A stretch of 64,000 bases of DNA from Chloroflexota bacterium (GCA_002722455.1 PBMB01000019.1:1-64000), one strand, 5' to 3'; shown: positions 16,082 through 24,788, numbered from the stretch's first letter. The notes: a model not told the origin generated them from the sequence alone. Translations and numbers: made by a program.

Positions 16082-17356
16082 TCAACGTTTTTTGTTAAGT
16101 TTAAGCAGTTCTTTTGATTCACCTGCACGTTTATCAAAGACCTCAAATGCTTCGTTTGTCACCTGTCGAATTCGCTCACGTGAGATACCGTGGTTTTCTG
16201 CAATATCAGACATATTCCATTTCAATGTATCTGTAATTTCGTCAAGATAAGGAACAGGCTTACGCTTCTTCGTCTGCAGGTAAACAATTGAGCCTTTCCA
16301 GATAGGTAGGAATACATTTTTGATATCTTCAAGAATAAACGGGACCTTTACGTGTTTTTGAAGAATCTTTTTGTATTTCACTTCACTAACCGTCATATCC
16401 AGATTTATATTTTCATAACGAGCAAGCACTTTCTTTTCTTTCCAATTAAGACGTTCTTTGTGCTCTTTAATAAAGTTAATATCAAGCTTGATGTCATGAT
16501 TAATTACAAATGCTGCTTCTTTCCAAGTAGATACTTTTGTTTCTGTGCTTGGCTTTTTAGCTTTTTTCGTTGCAATTTCATATGATACGTCTTCTTCACC
16601 TGCTGATTTACTAGCAATCAGATAAACTTTCTTTGTTGTTTCTAAGTCATGAACTTGCTTCATTTGGTCATATTTGATTAGAGCTTGCATACGATCAAAT
16701 ACGGGACAGCAAAGCACTTTCTCAAAACATTCTTCACCGATCTTTTCAAGAGTCGATTGCGCCATTTTACCCTGCTTTTGGTAAGATTTCTGGCTTGACG
16801 CCCAGAAATTAAATGATTCTTTTGTTGTGCTTGCCGAAATCATTTGCAGATTATGAGGTTTAATACCAAATTCAAGAGCTTTTTGAAGAACAGGCAAGTA
16901 AGCTTCTAGTTGTGAAGGCTTACGCTTAAACAATTGAACGCCATGAGATTCTAAAAGTTCATTGATTTTCGTTGCTTTATCTTCGTCCATACGACTTTGA
17001 GCAAGCCAAGTGCTTATACCACGATTAAAAATTGGTTGAAGTTCTTCATCGGAAGGTAGAATAGACACATCGTTTTCTTCCAAATACTTTTCAAGACGAG
17101 CAAATGTTGTCTCCCAAGGCACACCTTGATTGTCAGCACCGATTTTGCCCATTACTTCGTATCTTTCAAACAGCTCTATCAGAACCGCACGATTGTTCAT
17201 TCGGGTAGGTGAGTTTTTATCTTCACGAACATTTCGCTCAATGAAGCCCAATAGATACTTATCCTCTTTCTCAGTTGGTCTACGACCATGTTTTTGGATA
17301 AATTTTTCAAGTTTCTTTACATTGTTTTTAAATATAGTTTCATTTTTTGTTGACAT
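16082..17356 (-). CDS. sigma70 region 4-like / helicase-associated-domain-like protein, 424 aa
   Basis: The C-terminal 60 residues contain WNMSDIAENHGISRERIRQV, which matches the helix-turn-helix of sigma70 region 4 (the -35 recognition helix and R-E-R-I-R-Q core). Upstream, the middle 270 residues are homologous to the next gene but to no family I recognise; no region 2 (-10 recognition) is visible. Residues about 10-140 hold two W/F-x-x-x-L-x-x-[FY]-like units with R-P-T and WLAQSR patterns, similar to helicase-associated DNA-binding repeats. A TTG at 17365 extends the frame by three codons, but the ATG at 17356 is preferred. Probably a DNA-binding transcription regulator or divergent sigma factor. 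Confidence 0.72.
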   Translation of the reverse strand: MSTKNETIFKNNVKKLEKFIQKHGRRPTEKEDKYLLGFIERNVREDKNSPTRMNNRAVLIELFERYEVMGKIGADNQGVPWETTFARLEKYLEENDVSILPSDEELQPIFNRGISTWLAQSRMDEDKATKINELLESHGVQLFKRKPSQLEAYLPVLQKALEFGIKPHNLQMISASTTKESFNFWASSQKSYQKQGKMAQSTLEKIGEECFEKVLCCPVFDRMQALIKYDQMKQVHDLETTKKVYLIASKSAGEEDVSYEIATKKAKKPSTETKVSTWKEAAFVINHDIKLDINFIKEHKERLNWKEKKVLARYENINLDMTVSEVKYKKILQKHVKVPFILEDIKNVFLPIWKGSIVYLQTKKRKPVPYLDEITDTLKWNMSDIAENHGISRERIRQVTNEAFEVFDKRAGESKELLKLNKKR

Positions 17357-17393
17357 ACTTCCCAACCATTGTTTATTTTCAGATAGTGTCCTA

Positions 17394-17422
17394 ATTCTAG
17401 CTTAACTTTAAAAGGTGTACAA
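17394..17422 (-). promoter_or_regulatory. sigma70-type promoter
   Basis: On the minus strand TTGTAC (17422-17417), 17 bp and TAGAAT (17399-17394) precede the sigma-like gene ending at 16082. Confidence 0.65.
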
Positions 17423-17482
17423 GATTTTTTTTCTAAAATCAAGCTAAAATTAGATCTCCCTCTCATTTTTTATTAAGTTTTT

Positions 17483-18325
17483 TTATGCTTTTCTATTAAT
17501 GTTTTTAACTTTAACAGAACGAACCAAGCGTTTATCGAAAGATTCAAAAAGATCATTCGTTACCTGACGAATACGTTCACGAGTTAAACCATATTCGTCA
17601 CCAATATCAGACATATTCCATTTTAGACTTTCTGTGATTTCTTTCATATAAGGCAATTTACGACCTTTTTCTTTAAAACTTTCTTCTACGACTTTTTTCC
17701 ATAGCTCTAACGTTAGTGATTCCAAATCTTTGAAATCAAAAGCACCTTTAATATGTTTTTTCAATATCTTTTTAAACTTCAATTCACTTACTGAAAGTTC
17801 TGTATTTACATTTTTATACTTTTCAAAGAAAGCACGTTCTTCTTTTGATAGTAGTTCTGACTTTTCACGAATTGAATCAATATCGTTTTTAATGTCATGC
17901 ACTACGACAAACTCAATATCATTCCAATTCGCTGCTTTATCAGCTTTAAATTTCTTTGGTTTCTTTGTTGTTACTTCATAAGTAAGATTTTCTTCACCTG
18001 CTTTTTTAGTCATTACAAGGAATACTTTTCGAGTTGTTTCTAGGTCAATATTGGTTTCCATTGAATCAAACTTAGCAACAGCACGTATTTTATCAAATAC
18101 AGGGCAACAGAATACTTTGTTAAATGGTTTCTCACCAATTTCTTCCATTACCATAGGGTTTAGCTTACCGTCTTGACTTTGCTTCTTCTGGTATGACGCC
18201 CACCAGTAAAAATCGTCATTAGCTTCTGTTACTGCAAACATTTGTAGGTTCTTGGGTTTTAGACCTAGTTCAAACGCTTTTGAAATTACAGGTAGGTAAG
18301 AGATCAAACGTTCTTGTGGTGACAT
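17483..18325 (-). CDS. sigma70 region 4-like protein, 280 aa (paralog of the previous gene)
   Basis: It aligns over its whole length with residues about 150-420 of the gene at 16082: LPV-x-x-KA-x-E-G-x-KP-x-NLQM, FCCPVFD, LETT-x-KV-x-L, a conserved KILKKH and the region 4-like WNMSDIGDEYGLTRERIRQV. It lacks the N-terminal helicase-associated-like part. The frame extends to 18388, but the ATG at 18325 has AAAGG upstream and lies downstream of a promoter (TTGACT, 17 bp, TAAATT). Probably a second regulator from duplication. Confidence 0.72.
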   Translation of the reverse strand: MSPQERLISYLPVISKAFELGLKPKNLQMFAVTEANDDFYWWASYQKKQSQDGKLNPMVMEEIGEKPFNKVFCCPVFDKIRAVAKFDSMETNIDLETTRKVFLVMTKKAGEENLTYEVTTKKPKKFKADKAANWNDIEFVVVHDIKNDIDSIREKSELLSKEERAFFEKYKNVNTELSVSELKFKKILKKHIKGAFDFKDLESLTLELWKKVVEESFKEKGRKLPYMKEITESLKWNMSDIGDEYGLTRERIRQVTNDLFESFDKRLVRSVKVKNINRKA

Positions 18326-18483
18326 AATATTAACCTTTTTTTGTTTAGGAATTAGACATAATTTATTCTTTTTGATGCATAAAGTCAAGCTTTTTATTTG
18401 ACTTTATTTCTTTTTTTTTCTTGCCTTTTTTCTTTTTCTTTAGTATTATTTACACACTTCTTAACTGAAAGAGAGATTTTATT

Positions 18484-18804
18484 ATGCCACATTTAAACCA
18501 AGGCGCTACCATTATCAATGAAAATGCCAATCACGGTGCAACGATTCAAGAAGTTTTATCAAATCTTGAAATTGAAGCGGTTGAAGTATTGACTTTCATA
18601 GTAGAGACAATTGAAGATAAAGACGTTTCAAAAGCAATCGTTCGTTCTTCTGACAACAATACTGCCCCGTTTGTTGCTTCTGCATTAGGCGACCTTGTTA
18701 ATATTGGCTTGGTTCAAATCTTAGACACAAAAGGTAATGAATCTATTGCTACTGTCAAACAAGACGTTTATGACGCTGTTATTAACTTCGAATTTGATTT
18801 CTAA
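18484..18804 (+). CDS. hypothetical protein, 106 aa
   Basis: Transcribed divergently from the sigma-like gene, with a shared AT-rich spacer of about 160 bases. The acidic product has alternating short helices (QEVLSNLEIEAVEVL, DKDVSKAIVRS, ALGDLVNIGLV) that could form a small winged-helix fold. Unrecognised. Confidence 0.72.
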   Translation: MPHLNQGATIINENANHGATIQEVLSNLEIEAVEVLTFIVETIEDKDVSKAIVRSSDNNTAPFVASALGDLVNIGLVQILDTKGNESIATVKQDVYDAVINFEFDF

Positions 18805-18953
18805 TCTTCTTCATTGATTTTAAGGCATAGTTTCGACTATGCCTTTTTCATTTCTGTCTCAACGAGATTTTGCTACTTTTTAATGTTTTTTATATTTTTA
18901 TTTTATGATAAAATATTTATTATTCAAAAAATTTAATTTATAGAGGAAGAACA

Positions 18954-19385
18954 ATGGAATACAGTTTAAATGACATAGTTGTTGTGTCATTCACTATTTT
19001 TGGTGTAATTTATGCCATTTTGTCTGATTATGCTGATTTTAATGAAGCCACTCGATTTAAAATCTTAAAAGCATTATCAACAAACAAAAAAGAGATTTTA
19101 AGTCGCAAAGATTTTCTTAATGATAACCTATCAGAAGAAGATAAAAACGAATCTATTGATATCTACACTCGTTATATTCAAGCGAAACTTGACAGTAAGG
19201 CAAAAGAACGAGGTTATTTTGCTGATACTAAGTCTATCCTTGATCAATTTAAATCTAAAAACCATTTTCATTATGCACAAATCCAAACAGGGGTTTTTAA
19301 AGAGAAACATACTCGACAAGGTTCTAACGGAACTGAAACCAAGTTTTTCTTTGTTCTTAATGATGAAATGTTAAACGCTGCTTAA
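18954..19385 (+). CDS. hypothetical membrane-anchored protein, 143 aa
   Basis: GAGGA precedes the ATG. Residues 7-24 (IVVVSFTIFGVIYAIL) form a probable membrane anchor or internal signal. The remainder is charged and helical. The stop codon lies in the first of three stacked hairpins. Confidence 0.75.
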   Translation: MEYSLNDIVVVSFTIFGVIYAILSDYADFNEATRFKILKALSTNKKEILSRKDFLNDNLSEEDKNESIDIYTRYIQAKLDSKAKERGYFADTKSILDQFKSKNHFHYAQIQTGVFKEKHTRQGSNGTETKFFFVLNDEMLNAA

Positions 19386-19470
19386 ATTATCCCCTACAAA
19401 GGATAATTTAGCGATTATCCCCTGTAAGGGATAACAACGTCGATATCCCCGCTTGGGGATATTTTTTTTC
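19384..19470 (+). repeat. three stacked related hairpins ending in a terminator
   Basis: AAATTATCC/GGATAATTT (19384-19409), TTATCCC/GGGATAA (19415-19434) and ATATCCCC/GGGGATAT (19443-19462) follow one another. The last has a T-run and would terminate. The shared ATCCC core suggests internal duplication. Confidence 0.7.
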
Positions 19471-19526
19471 TTTACTTCTGAAAACATCGATGAGATCATA
19501 ATGTCTCTACAATATGAGGCTTTATT

Positions 19527-20090
19527 ATGGCGAATTTTAACAATCTCCCTACATTAAAAAAACGATTTGAAAGTTACGCAAAAATGGAACTTCCAGAAAT
19601 GTTCCATGTTACTACTGAAAGTAATGCCCGTAGAATACTCGAAGAAGGTCTTTTAACTCAACATATGGGTAAAATACACGGTAGTATGGACACACAGCCG
19701 ACAGAACCCGTAGTTTATCTTTCTAAATATCCTGATTCAAACAACCTTAATTCAGATCTTTTTAATACAAATGAAAAGATTGTGTCTTTACATATAAACC
19801 CAAAATGTATAGACCTTAGCAAGATTTACCCTGATGATGGTATGTTTGCTGCTATTGGTAATGAAGATTACTTTGAAACTACAGAAGAAATTGCAGAATT
19901 GTTAAATATACCTATGGAAGAAGCTCAATATATCTATGAAAAAACATATGAAGTGAATTCTGATAATTTAAAAGAATGGAAGTGCTTTGCTCTGTTTTAC
20001 TTGTTTACAGAAGGTGAAATCTCTGTTGCTCACGATATCCCGAAAGAACATATTAAGTTCGACCACTATGTCGAGATAAAATATCTCTAG
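19527..20090 (+). CDS. possible ADP-ribosyltransferase-fold protein, 187 aa
   Basis: Residues 25-45 (MFHVTTESNARRILEEGLL) and VYLSKYP near residue 68 fit the [YF]H-x-T...I-x-x-x-G-L...VYLS pattern of small ART-fold enzymes such as KptA/Tpt1 2'-phosphotransferases and DarT-like toxins, which use NAD. A candidate Glu lies near the C-terminus but its assignment is uncertain. It could instead be a non-catalytic ART-like domain. RBS TGAGG. Confidence 0.45.
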   Translation: MANFNNLPTLKKRFESYAKMELPEMFHVTTESNARRILEEGLLTQHMGKIHGSMDTQPTEPVVYLSKYPDSNNLNSDLFNTNEKIVSLHINPKCIDLSKIYPDDGMFAAIGNEDYFETTEEIAELLNIPMEEAQYIYEKTYEVNSDNLKEWKCFALFYLFTEGEISVAHDIPKEHIKFDHYVEIKYL

Positions 20091-20191
20091 AATAATTTTT
20101 GTGCAAAAAATAAACGAAACTCCTTGGCATTAAAAATCAGCTTTGTTACAATATCTTTACTTTCTGAAACAACTGACAAAAAGGTGATAAT

Positions 20192-20317
20192 ATGACTTTA
20201 CAAGAAATTTTTACCAACCTATCTTTGCCAGAGATTTTGACGTTTGGTGTTGGTGGTGCAATCGTTGCCATGTATGGCATGAGCAAGCTTCATAAAGACG
20301 AAAATATCGACGATTAA
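20192..20317 (+). CDS. small membrane protein, 41 aa
   Basis: ATG 20192 follows AAGGTG. A glycine-containing hydrophobic segment (ILTFGVGGAIVAMYGM, residues 15-30) is followed by a charged tail, a single-pass topology. It forms its own unit, with a fused terminator-promoter downstream. Confidence 0.7.
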   Translation: MTLQEIFTNLSLPEILTFGVGGAIVAMYGMSKLHKDENIDD

Positions 20318-20337
20318 AAACAGATTTACTTACAAAG

Positions 20338-20371
20338 AAGGCTTGTTTATCAAGCCTTTTTTTTGTATAAT
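20338..20371 (+). promoter_or_regulatory. fused terminator-promoter
   Basis: The terminator stem AAGGCTTG/CAAGCCTT (20338-20358) has TTGTTT at 20343-20348 at the arm-loop junction; TATAAT follows at 20366-20371 after 17 bp made largely of the U-tract. Confidence 0.75.
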
Positions 20372-20407
20372 TTAACCATCAAAATACTTATATTTAAGGT
20401 TATCAAA

Positions 20408-21124
20408 ATGAAATTGATTCATAATATTAAAGATTCAATCCTTACTTTTTTAAAAGGCAATGACGGCTTTGAAGTTCTTTACAAAAAAGAAGCTAATAAT
20501 ATCGATCAAATGAACAAAGATAGTGAAACCTTAATCAAAATGATTCAGACCTTTGAGAACGAAAACAAAGATAATACTGGATATGACGTTTCCCTTGTTC
20601 TTGCTAATCTTGTCAACGAGATGACCAAAAGCGAACAAAATAACAGTTTTAAATTCAACAAGTTATTTTCTCACCTCATTACTAATAAAGTTGCCGCTCA
20701 GATTGAAGACTTAAAGTATCTAATGCTTAAATTAGAAGAAAATAATTTTATTAACACAACAAGTAAAACTGAAATGTATGACCAGTCACAATCAGCAAAC
20801 CACTTTTACAGTGTAATCAAAAATGGTGAAGAAAAAGCACTTTATGTTAACTCAACAATTCAGTTTATTGTTTTTATCAAAAAAGAAACAATTTACATTC
20901 GCAAAGTTTCTACCAATGATATTGAAAAAATTATTTCAAATGGCTTTGTTGACTCATTTTTTGATTTATATAATTTTGATTCTGACTTCATTCTTGAATC
21001 CGATTTATTTAATGATTTATCTTTACCCAAATCTCGAATCCAATCAATGTCGTTATTAGAATTGGCTTTGTTTAATATCCATAGTGGAGCTTGCTCTATT
21101 GAAATCGAATTTAAAGAAGAATAA
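20408..21124 (+). CDS. hypothetical protein, 238 aa
   Basis: The frame opens at 20363 inside the promoter, so the ATG at 20408 (MKLIHN) is chosen. The protein is Lys/Glu/Asn-rich, mostly helical in its first half and beta-rich after residue 150. Unrecognised. Confidence 0.75.
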   Translation: MKLIHNIKDSILTFLKGNDGFEVLYKKEANNIDQMNKDSETLIKMIQTFENENKDNTGYDVSLVLANLVNEMTKSEQNNSFKFNKLFSHLITNKVAAQIEDLKYLMLKLEENNFINTTSKTEMYDQSQSANHFYSVIKNGEEKALYVNSTIQFIVFIKKETIYIRKVSTNDIEKIISNGFVDSFFDLYNFDSDFILESDLFNDLSLPKSRIQSMSLLELALFNIHSGACSIEIEFKEE

Positions 21125-21126
21125 TT

Positions 21127-21192
21127 ATGGATCTAGATTGTTCTTGTTTAAAATGTAATGGTCAAGAAATTACGGACGATATTTCACATTAA
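21127..21192 (+). CDS. Cys-rich microprotein, 21 aa
   Basis: ATG 21127 is 2 bases past the previous stop. It encodes C-x-C-x-x-C within 21 residues and stops right at the terminator. It could be a real coupled microprotein or a remnant of a longer gene. Confidence 0.35.
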   Translation: MDLDCSCLKCNGQEITDDISH

Positions 21193-21225
21193 AAGGTTGT
21201 TTTTTGCGACCTTTTTTTGTATAAT
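21191..21225 (+). promoter_or_regulatory. fused terminator-promoter
   Basis: AAAAGGTTG/CGACCTTTT hairpin; TTGTTT (21197-21202) begins in the ascending arm and continues through the loop, and TATAAT (21220-21225) follows after 17 bp. Confidence 0.72.
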
Positions 21226-21260
21226 TATCTTATTGAAATGAGAACTTTAAAGGTTATTTT

Positions 21261-21782
21261 ATGCAAGATACTCAGAAACGCCACATTGTAGCAAATCTAG
21301 ATTCAGTTGATTTAGGTAATTCCGTTCTTTGTGTTTTAGAATATGACAAAGAAGGTCATTTTCCTACCGACCTTATTGTTGTTGCCGAATATGACGAAAT
21401 TGACGATAAACTAACTTGTGATTTCTCTCGTTTTCCAGATCTTGAAGGTAAAGCAGTTGGTGATGATTCTTTTGACCAATATTTGTCTCTTGTTGACGCT
21501 ATGGAAAAAATCTATCTAAACTCAACAAACGACAACGAAAATAAAGTTTCAAAAATTAAGATCCCCGTTTATACTTCTATTGACCATATTAAAAAGAAAA
21601 GTGGCGAAGTTCTTTGTTCAGAAGATTTTGAAAACAAACATATGATTGAGTTTGCAAAAGATAAATGTCATATTGAATATGCAATTGAAGACCACTACCG
21701 AAATCAATCTAACCTAAGTCCATTTGGTGGCATGTTCTTAGACGACTACTTGAAAGACAGAATGAAACGATTAGGTTATTAA
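21261..21782 (+). CDS. hypothetical protein, 173 aa
   Basis: AAAGG precedes ATG 21261. The product is acidic and soluble with no recognised motif. Single-gene unit between fused elements at 21191 and 21791. Leader contains TTATTGAAA. Confidence 0.78.
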   Translation: MQDTQKRHIVANLDSVDLGNSVLCVLEYDKEGHFPTDLIVVAEYDEIDDKLTCDFSRFPDLEGKAVGDDSFDQYLSLVDAMEKIYLNSTNDNENKVSKIKIPVYTSIDHIKKKSGEVLCSEDFENKHMIEFAKDKCHIEYAIEDHYRNQSNLSPFGGMFLDDYLKDRMKRLGY

Positions 21783-21790
21783 AATTAAAG

Positions 21791-21829
21791 AAAAACGACT
21801 TGATTCATGAGTCGTTTTTTTTGTATTAT
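21791..21829 (+). promoter_or_regulatory. fused terminator-promoter
   Basis: AAAAACGACT/AGTCGTTTTT hairpin with TTGATT (21800-21805) overlapping the loop; TATTAT (21824-21829) lies 18 bp on. Confidence 0.65.
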
Positions 21830-21864
21830 ATAACTATTGAAACAAAGCGATAAAGGCTATTGAA

Positions 21865-22449
21865 ATGATTACTTTAAAAGAAAATAAATCTAACGCACCA
21901 TTGTTTATCAGCTTCTATAATGTTGTTACCAAAGAAAAGCAAAACAATATTGTTAAATTCGATACTGTTAATGAATTAGCACTTGGTTTGGTTAAAGAAA
22001 TCCTGACTATCGACAAAAAACTGTCTGACGTTGTTGTTGCTGACTTAGATTTTGTTTTACTTGCTAACGGTGATAAAAAAGAAAATCTTTCAACAACCCA
22101 AGATTTTAATCACAAAATGTTACTTGTTCCTTTCTCTGGTTGGAATATCAATCTTTCTGTTGTAAATCGTGGTCGTCGAACTCGACTTTATTTTGCAGAC
22201 AAAGAACTTATGCCTGATTTGGCTGATCCTGATATTGACCTATACCACGTTGTGAAAGTACCTAAGAATATCTCTAAGCATGTTAGTAAAGGTAAAATGA
22301 TTGTTTCTTGTTCTGACGAATACGCTAAAATTTACCATGACTCTGCTTACACAATCATTGATACCGTCAATAAAGACGAACTTTATGAAAATATTAACGT
22401 AGACTTTGAAAAATACGACTACTTTATCGCCAAAGAGTTTGTTAAATAA
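21865..22449 (+). CDS. hypothetical protein, 194 aa
   Basis: AAAGG precedes the ATG. Mixed alpha/beta soluble protein, acidic, with NRGRRTRLYF in the middle as a basic patch. Unrecognised. The terminator AATAAGGCAC/GTGCCTTATT follows at about 22454-22480. Confidence 0.78.
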   Translation: MITLKENKSNAPLFISFYNVVTKEKQNNIVKFDTVNELALGLVKEILTIDKKLSDVVVADLDFVLLANGDKKENLSTTQDFNHKMLLVPFSGWNINLSVVNRGRRTRLYFADKELMPDLADPDIDLYHVVKVPKNISKHVSKGKMIVSCSDEYAKIYHDSAYTIIDTVNKDELYENINVDFEKYDYFIAKEFVK

Positions 22450-22521
22450 TTTTAATAAGGCACTTTCATAGTGCCTTATTTTTTGATATAATAAAGAATA
22501 GTTATAAAAGGAGTGATCATC

Positions 22522-22674
22522 ATGATTATGAATATTTTAGCTAAAATCTTTTTATCAAAAGAAGCCAGAGAACTTGCTGAAATTGCTCGTGAGCAAAATT
22601 GTCAGTTTAAAATGACTCAAAATAGTGGCGGATACTGTATACACAGAATTGATAATGTAGATAAGAAAAAATAA
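22522..22674 (+). CDS. small hypothetical protein, 50 aa
   Basis: AAAGGAG and a promoter (TATAAT at 22487-22492) precede ATG 22522. The basic helical product has a Lys-rich end. A terminator (22673-22698) follows directly. Confidence 0.65.
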   Translation: MIMNILAKIFLSKEARELAEIAREQNCQFKMTQNSGGYCIHRIDNVDKKK

Positions 22675-22698
22675 ACAGCTTTCTTGGCTGTTTTTTTT
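22673..22698 (+). terminator. intrinsic terminator
   Basis: An AACAGC/GCTGTT stem and long T-run follow the 50-aa gene, overlapping its stop codon. Confidence 0.75.
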
Positions 22699-22776
22699 AT
22701 TTTTAAAACAAAACCTTTCTTTTCTCTAACTATTGTTGTATAATACAATCAGTTTGAAACGTTAAGAGAAATTTAA

Positions 22777-23094
22777 ATGCAGTTTTTTATTAGTCAAAAT
22801 GGACATATCCTTGCTATTGATTTTGAAGTAAATCTATCAAATATTGATGGGCAAGTTTCTATTTATAACAATGAAGAAGAACTGCAGTTAGACTACCCTA
22901 ACATTACAGACAATGACATTTCTAACAATATCCCTGTTCTGACGAAAAAAGTAACTGGTGAAGACGTTGAATATTTTCTCAATTCTTCCAAACTTAACAA
23001 CGAACACGTTAGCTTAAGTTATGATGAAGATATTGAAGATTGGATTTCCGTGCAAGCTGAAACTTTCTCGACTAACTCAGGTTTACATTTCTAA
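22777..23094 (+). CDS. hypothetical protein, 105 aa
   Basis: Acidic, beta-rich small protein with no recognised motif. First of three closely spaced genes (gaps of 14 and 9 bases). Confidence 0.75.
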   Translation: MQFFISQNGHILAIDFEVNLSNIDGQVSIYNNEEELQLDYPNITDNDISNNIPVLTKKVTGEDVEYFLNSSKLNNEHVSLSYDEDIEDWISVQAETFSTNSGLHF

Positions 23095-23108
23095 GAGAGG
23101 ATTAAATT

Positions 23109-23384
23109 ATGGTTAAAATGCACCCTATGTTCAAAACGTCAATCCCTAGTGGTTTAAGCAAATCGCAAAAAGAATTGTTTGATAAATTATCCAATAAAGG
23201 CTATCAACTATTCTGTAACGAGGGCGAAAAATACCGTTGTTGGATTGAAAAAGGCAGTCAAAAAGCTTATGTTGATAATCGCACGGTCAATGCCTTATCA
23301 AACAAAGGCTATTTACTTCCCGATGATTCTTATCAAAATGATAAAATCGCCAAGTTCCGAATGAAACTAAATACTCGACTATAA
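23109..23384 (+). CDS. hypothetical protein, 91 aa
   Basis: GAGAGGA precedes the ATG. Basic protein with two similar segments, LSNKGYQL and LSNKGYLL, around residues 29 and 67, suggesting an internal repeat. Unrecognised; second gene of the unit. Confidence 0.75.
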   Translation: MVKMHPMFKTSIPSGLSKSQKELFDKLSNKGYQLFCNEGEKYRCWIEKGSQKAYVDNRTVNALSNKGYLLPDDSYQNDKIAKFRMKLNTRL

Positions 23385-23393
23385 GGTTAAATA

Positions 23394-23678
23394 ATGAAAT
23401 TCCATTCTGTTTCTCATTTAATTGAACAGCTTAAAGACCCAAGCCTGTTTGAAAAAATCAGAGAGTTATTTCTTTCTGGTAAAATTGGTGAATCACTTGG
23501 TAAAAGCCCTGCTGAGTTTGACGTTTTTTATATTGACACATTAGATTGTTGTTTGAAAATCAAAAACAAATCGGCTGTAGTTAATTTTGGTCGTGGTAAA
23601 GATCCTTATGGTGAAGAACCCAACCATTTTATCAAAATACCGCATGGATTTATAAATAATGAAACTATAGAACATTAA
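23394..23678 (+). CDS. hypothetical protein, 94 aa
   Basis: AAGG 6 bases upstream of the ATG; third gene of the unit. Soluble, unrecognised. It ends before a fused terminator-promoter. Confidence 0.75.
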   Translation: MKFHSVSHLIEQLKDPSLFEKIRELFLSGKIGESLGKSPAEFDVFYIDTLDCCLKIKNKSAVVNFGRGKDPYGEEPNHFIKIPHGFINNETIEH

Positions 23679-23700
23679 ATAATTCTTTTATTTTTAAAAC

Positions 23701-23734
23701 AAGCCTTGCTTTTATAGCAAGGTTTTGGTATTAT
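23701..23734 (+). promoter_or_regulatory. fused terminator-promoter
   Basis: The CCTTGC/GCAAGG hairpin contains TTGCTT (23706-23711); TATTAT (23729-23734) follows after 17 bp. Confidence 0.7.
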
Positions 23735-23769
23735 ATGTGCATTAACTAATTGACGTTATGGGGTGTAGA

Positions 23770-24099
23770 ATGGAAAATAAAACATTAAAAATAGTTTTAG
23801 AATCTGTCGCAAAAGACAATAAAAAATACAATGAAATGATGGATTCTATTAGCAGTGAAGTTTATCAAGCGATTAATCGCTATGTTGGCGGCTACAATGA
23901 CTCACTAGGTAGTTTTGAAAAATCTTTTAATATAAATGAAATCGATCTTATTAAGCGTATTCGAAATCACACTGAAATGACGGTTGAAAAACTTGAAATG
24001 AAACTTGATATTGACATTAACAACCCTGAAACTGTTCAGCTTATCAGTGATCTTGCTAGTGGTGAAAAAGACATTGTTGATATTGAGGTAATTGCATAA
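23770..24099 (+). CDS. hypothetical protein, 109 aa
   Basis: The frame opens at 23758, but GGGGTG just upstream makes the ATG at 23770 (MENK) the likely start. Acidic helical protein. Its TAA overlaps the ATG of the next gene (TAATG). Confidence 0.75.
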   Translation: MENKTLKIVLESVAKDNKKYNEMMDSISSEVYQAINRYVGGYNDSLGSFEKSFNINEIDLIKRIRNHTEMTVEKLEMKLDIDINNPETVQLISDLASGEKDIVDIEVIA

Positions 24100-24317
24100 T
24101 GTATGCAGTCTTTCAAGAAGAAAACCGAAAGAAAAAAGACGCTACCAGAAATGGCGTCTTAACTACGGTGCTCCATGATTCTAAAAGAAATGGCACATAC
24201 CGAAATAACAAGATTAAACGAAATTCTTCTTGCCCTTGCGAAAGCGGCAAGAAATACAAAAACTGTTGTTTAAAAAGCGAACGAACAGTTGATATATTCA
24301 AAAAATTTAATTTTTAA
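24099..24317 (+). CDS. SEC-C zinc-motif protein, 72 aa
   Basis: Residues 45-57 (CPCESGKKYKNCC) are a clean SEC-C zinc-binding motif, as at the C-terminus of SecA and in many small bacterial and phage proteins. The N-terminal 40 residues are basic and may bind nucleic acid. The start overlaps the previous stop, so translation is coupled. Confidence 0.8.
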   Translation: MYAVFQEENRKKKDATRNGVLTTVLHDSKRNGTYRNNKIKRNSSCPCESGKKYKNCCLKSERTVDIFKKFNF

Positions 24318-24379
24318 TGTAGCATTTTAAACCATATCTTGTTATAATAACCCTATCTTAATTAGCGAGAATATTCACT

Positions 24380-24673
24380 ATGGCTTCTAAAACGATTCTT
24401 ACAATGGATAAAATTTCAGACGTTTGTCTTGGTTACTGGATTCGTAATGATACGCCTTATTACCAAGTCCAAGTCCAAGCTAAAAATGGAAGACGTTTTA
24501 TTCTTTTAGGTTCAAGAACAACTAGTGAAGAAAAATGTTCTAATTTAATAGAAAAAATTAAATCAAAAGGGCAAATCGATCTTAGTAATTTTATCGAAGT
24601 TCAGCCTGATCCTGAAAGTGAAGCCTATTCTATTATGAAAGAAAAAGGTATTCTTGAAACATTAGAATCATAA
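24380..24673 (+). CDS. hypothetical protein, 97 aa
   Basis: Its own promoter (TATAAT near 24342) gives a leader with CCTATCTTAA. A beta-hairpin region (PYYQVQVQAKNGRRFILLGSR) is followed by a helix, like the small F-x-S-x-EEA proteins but without the motif. Unrecognised. Confidence 0.72.
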   Translation: MASKTILTMDKISDVCLGYWIRNDTPYYQVQVQAKNGRRFILLGSRTTSEEKCSNLIEKIKSKGQIDLSNFIEVQPDPESEAYSIMKEKGILETLES

Positions 24674-24788
24674 CAGAAACTTTTTTTCGAATAATGAAAA
24701 AAAACACTTGCAAGAAGATTTAAAGTTTACTATTATACACACCAACGAAACAACTTATTGAAATATAAACAAAAAAAAAGGAAAATTA

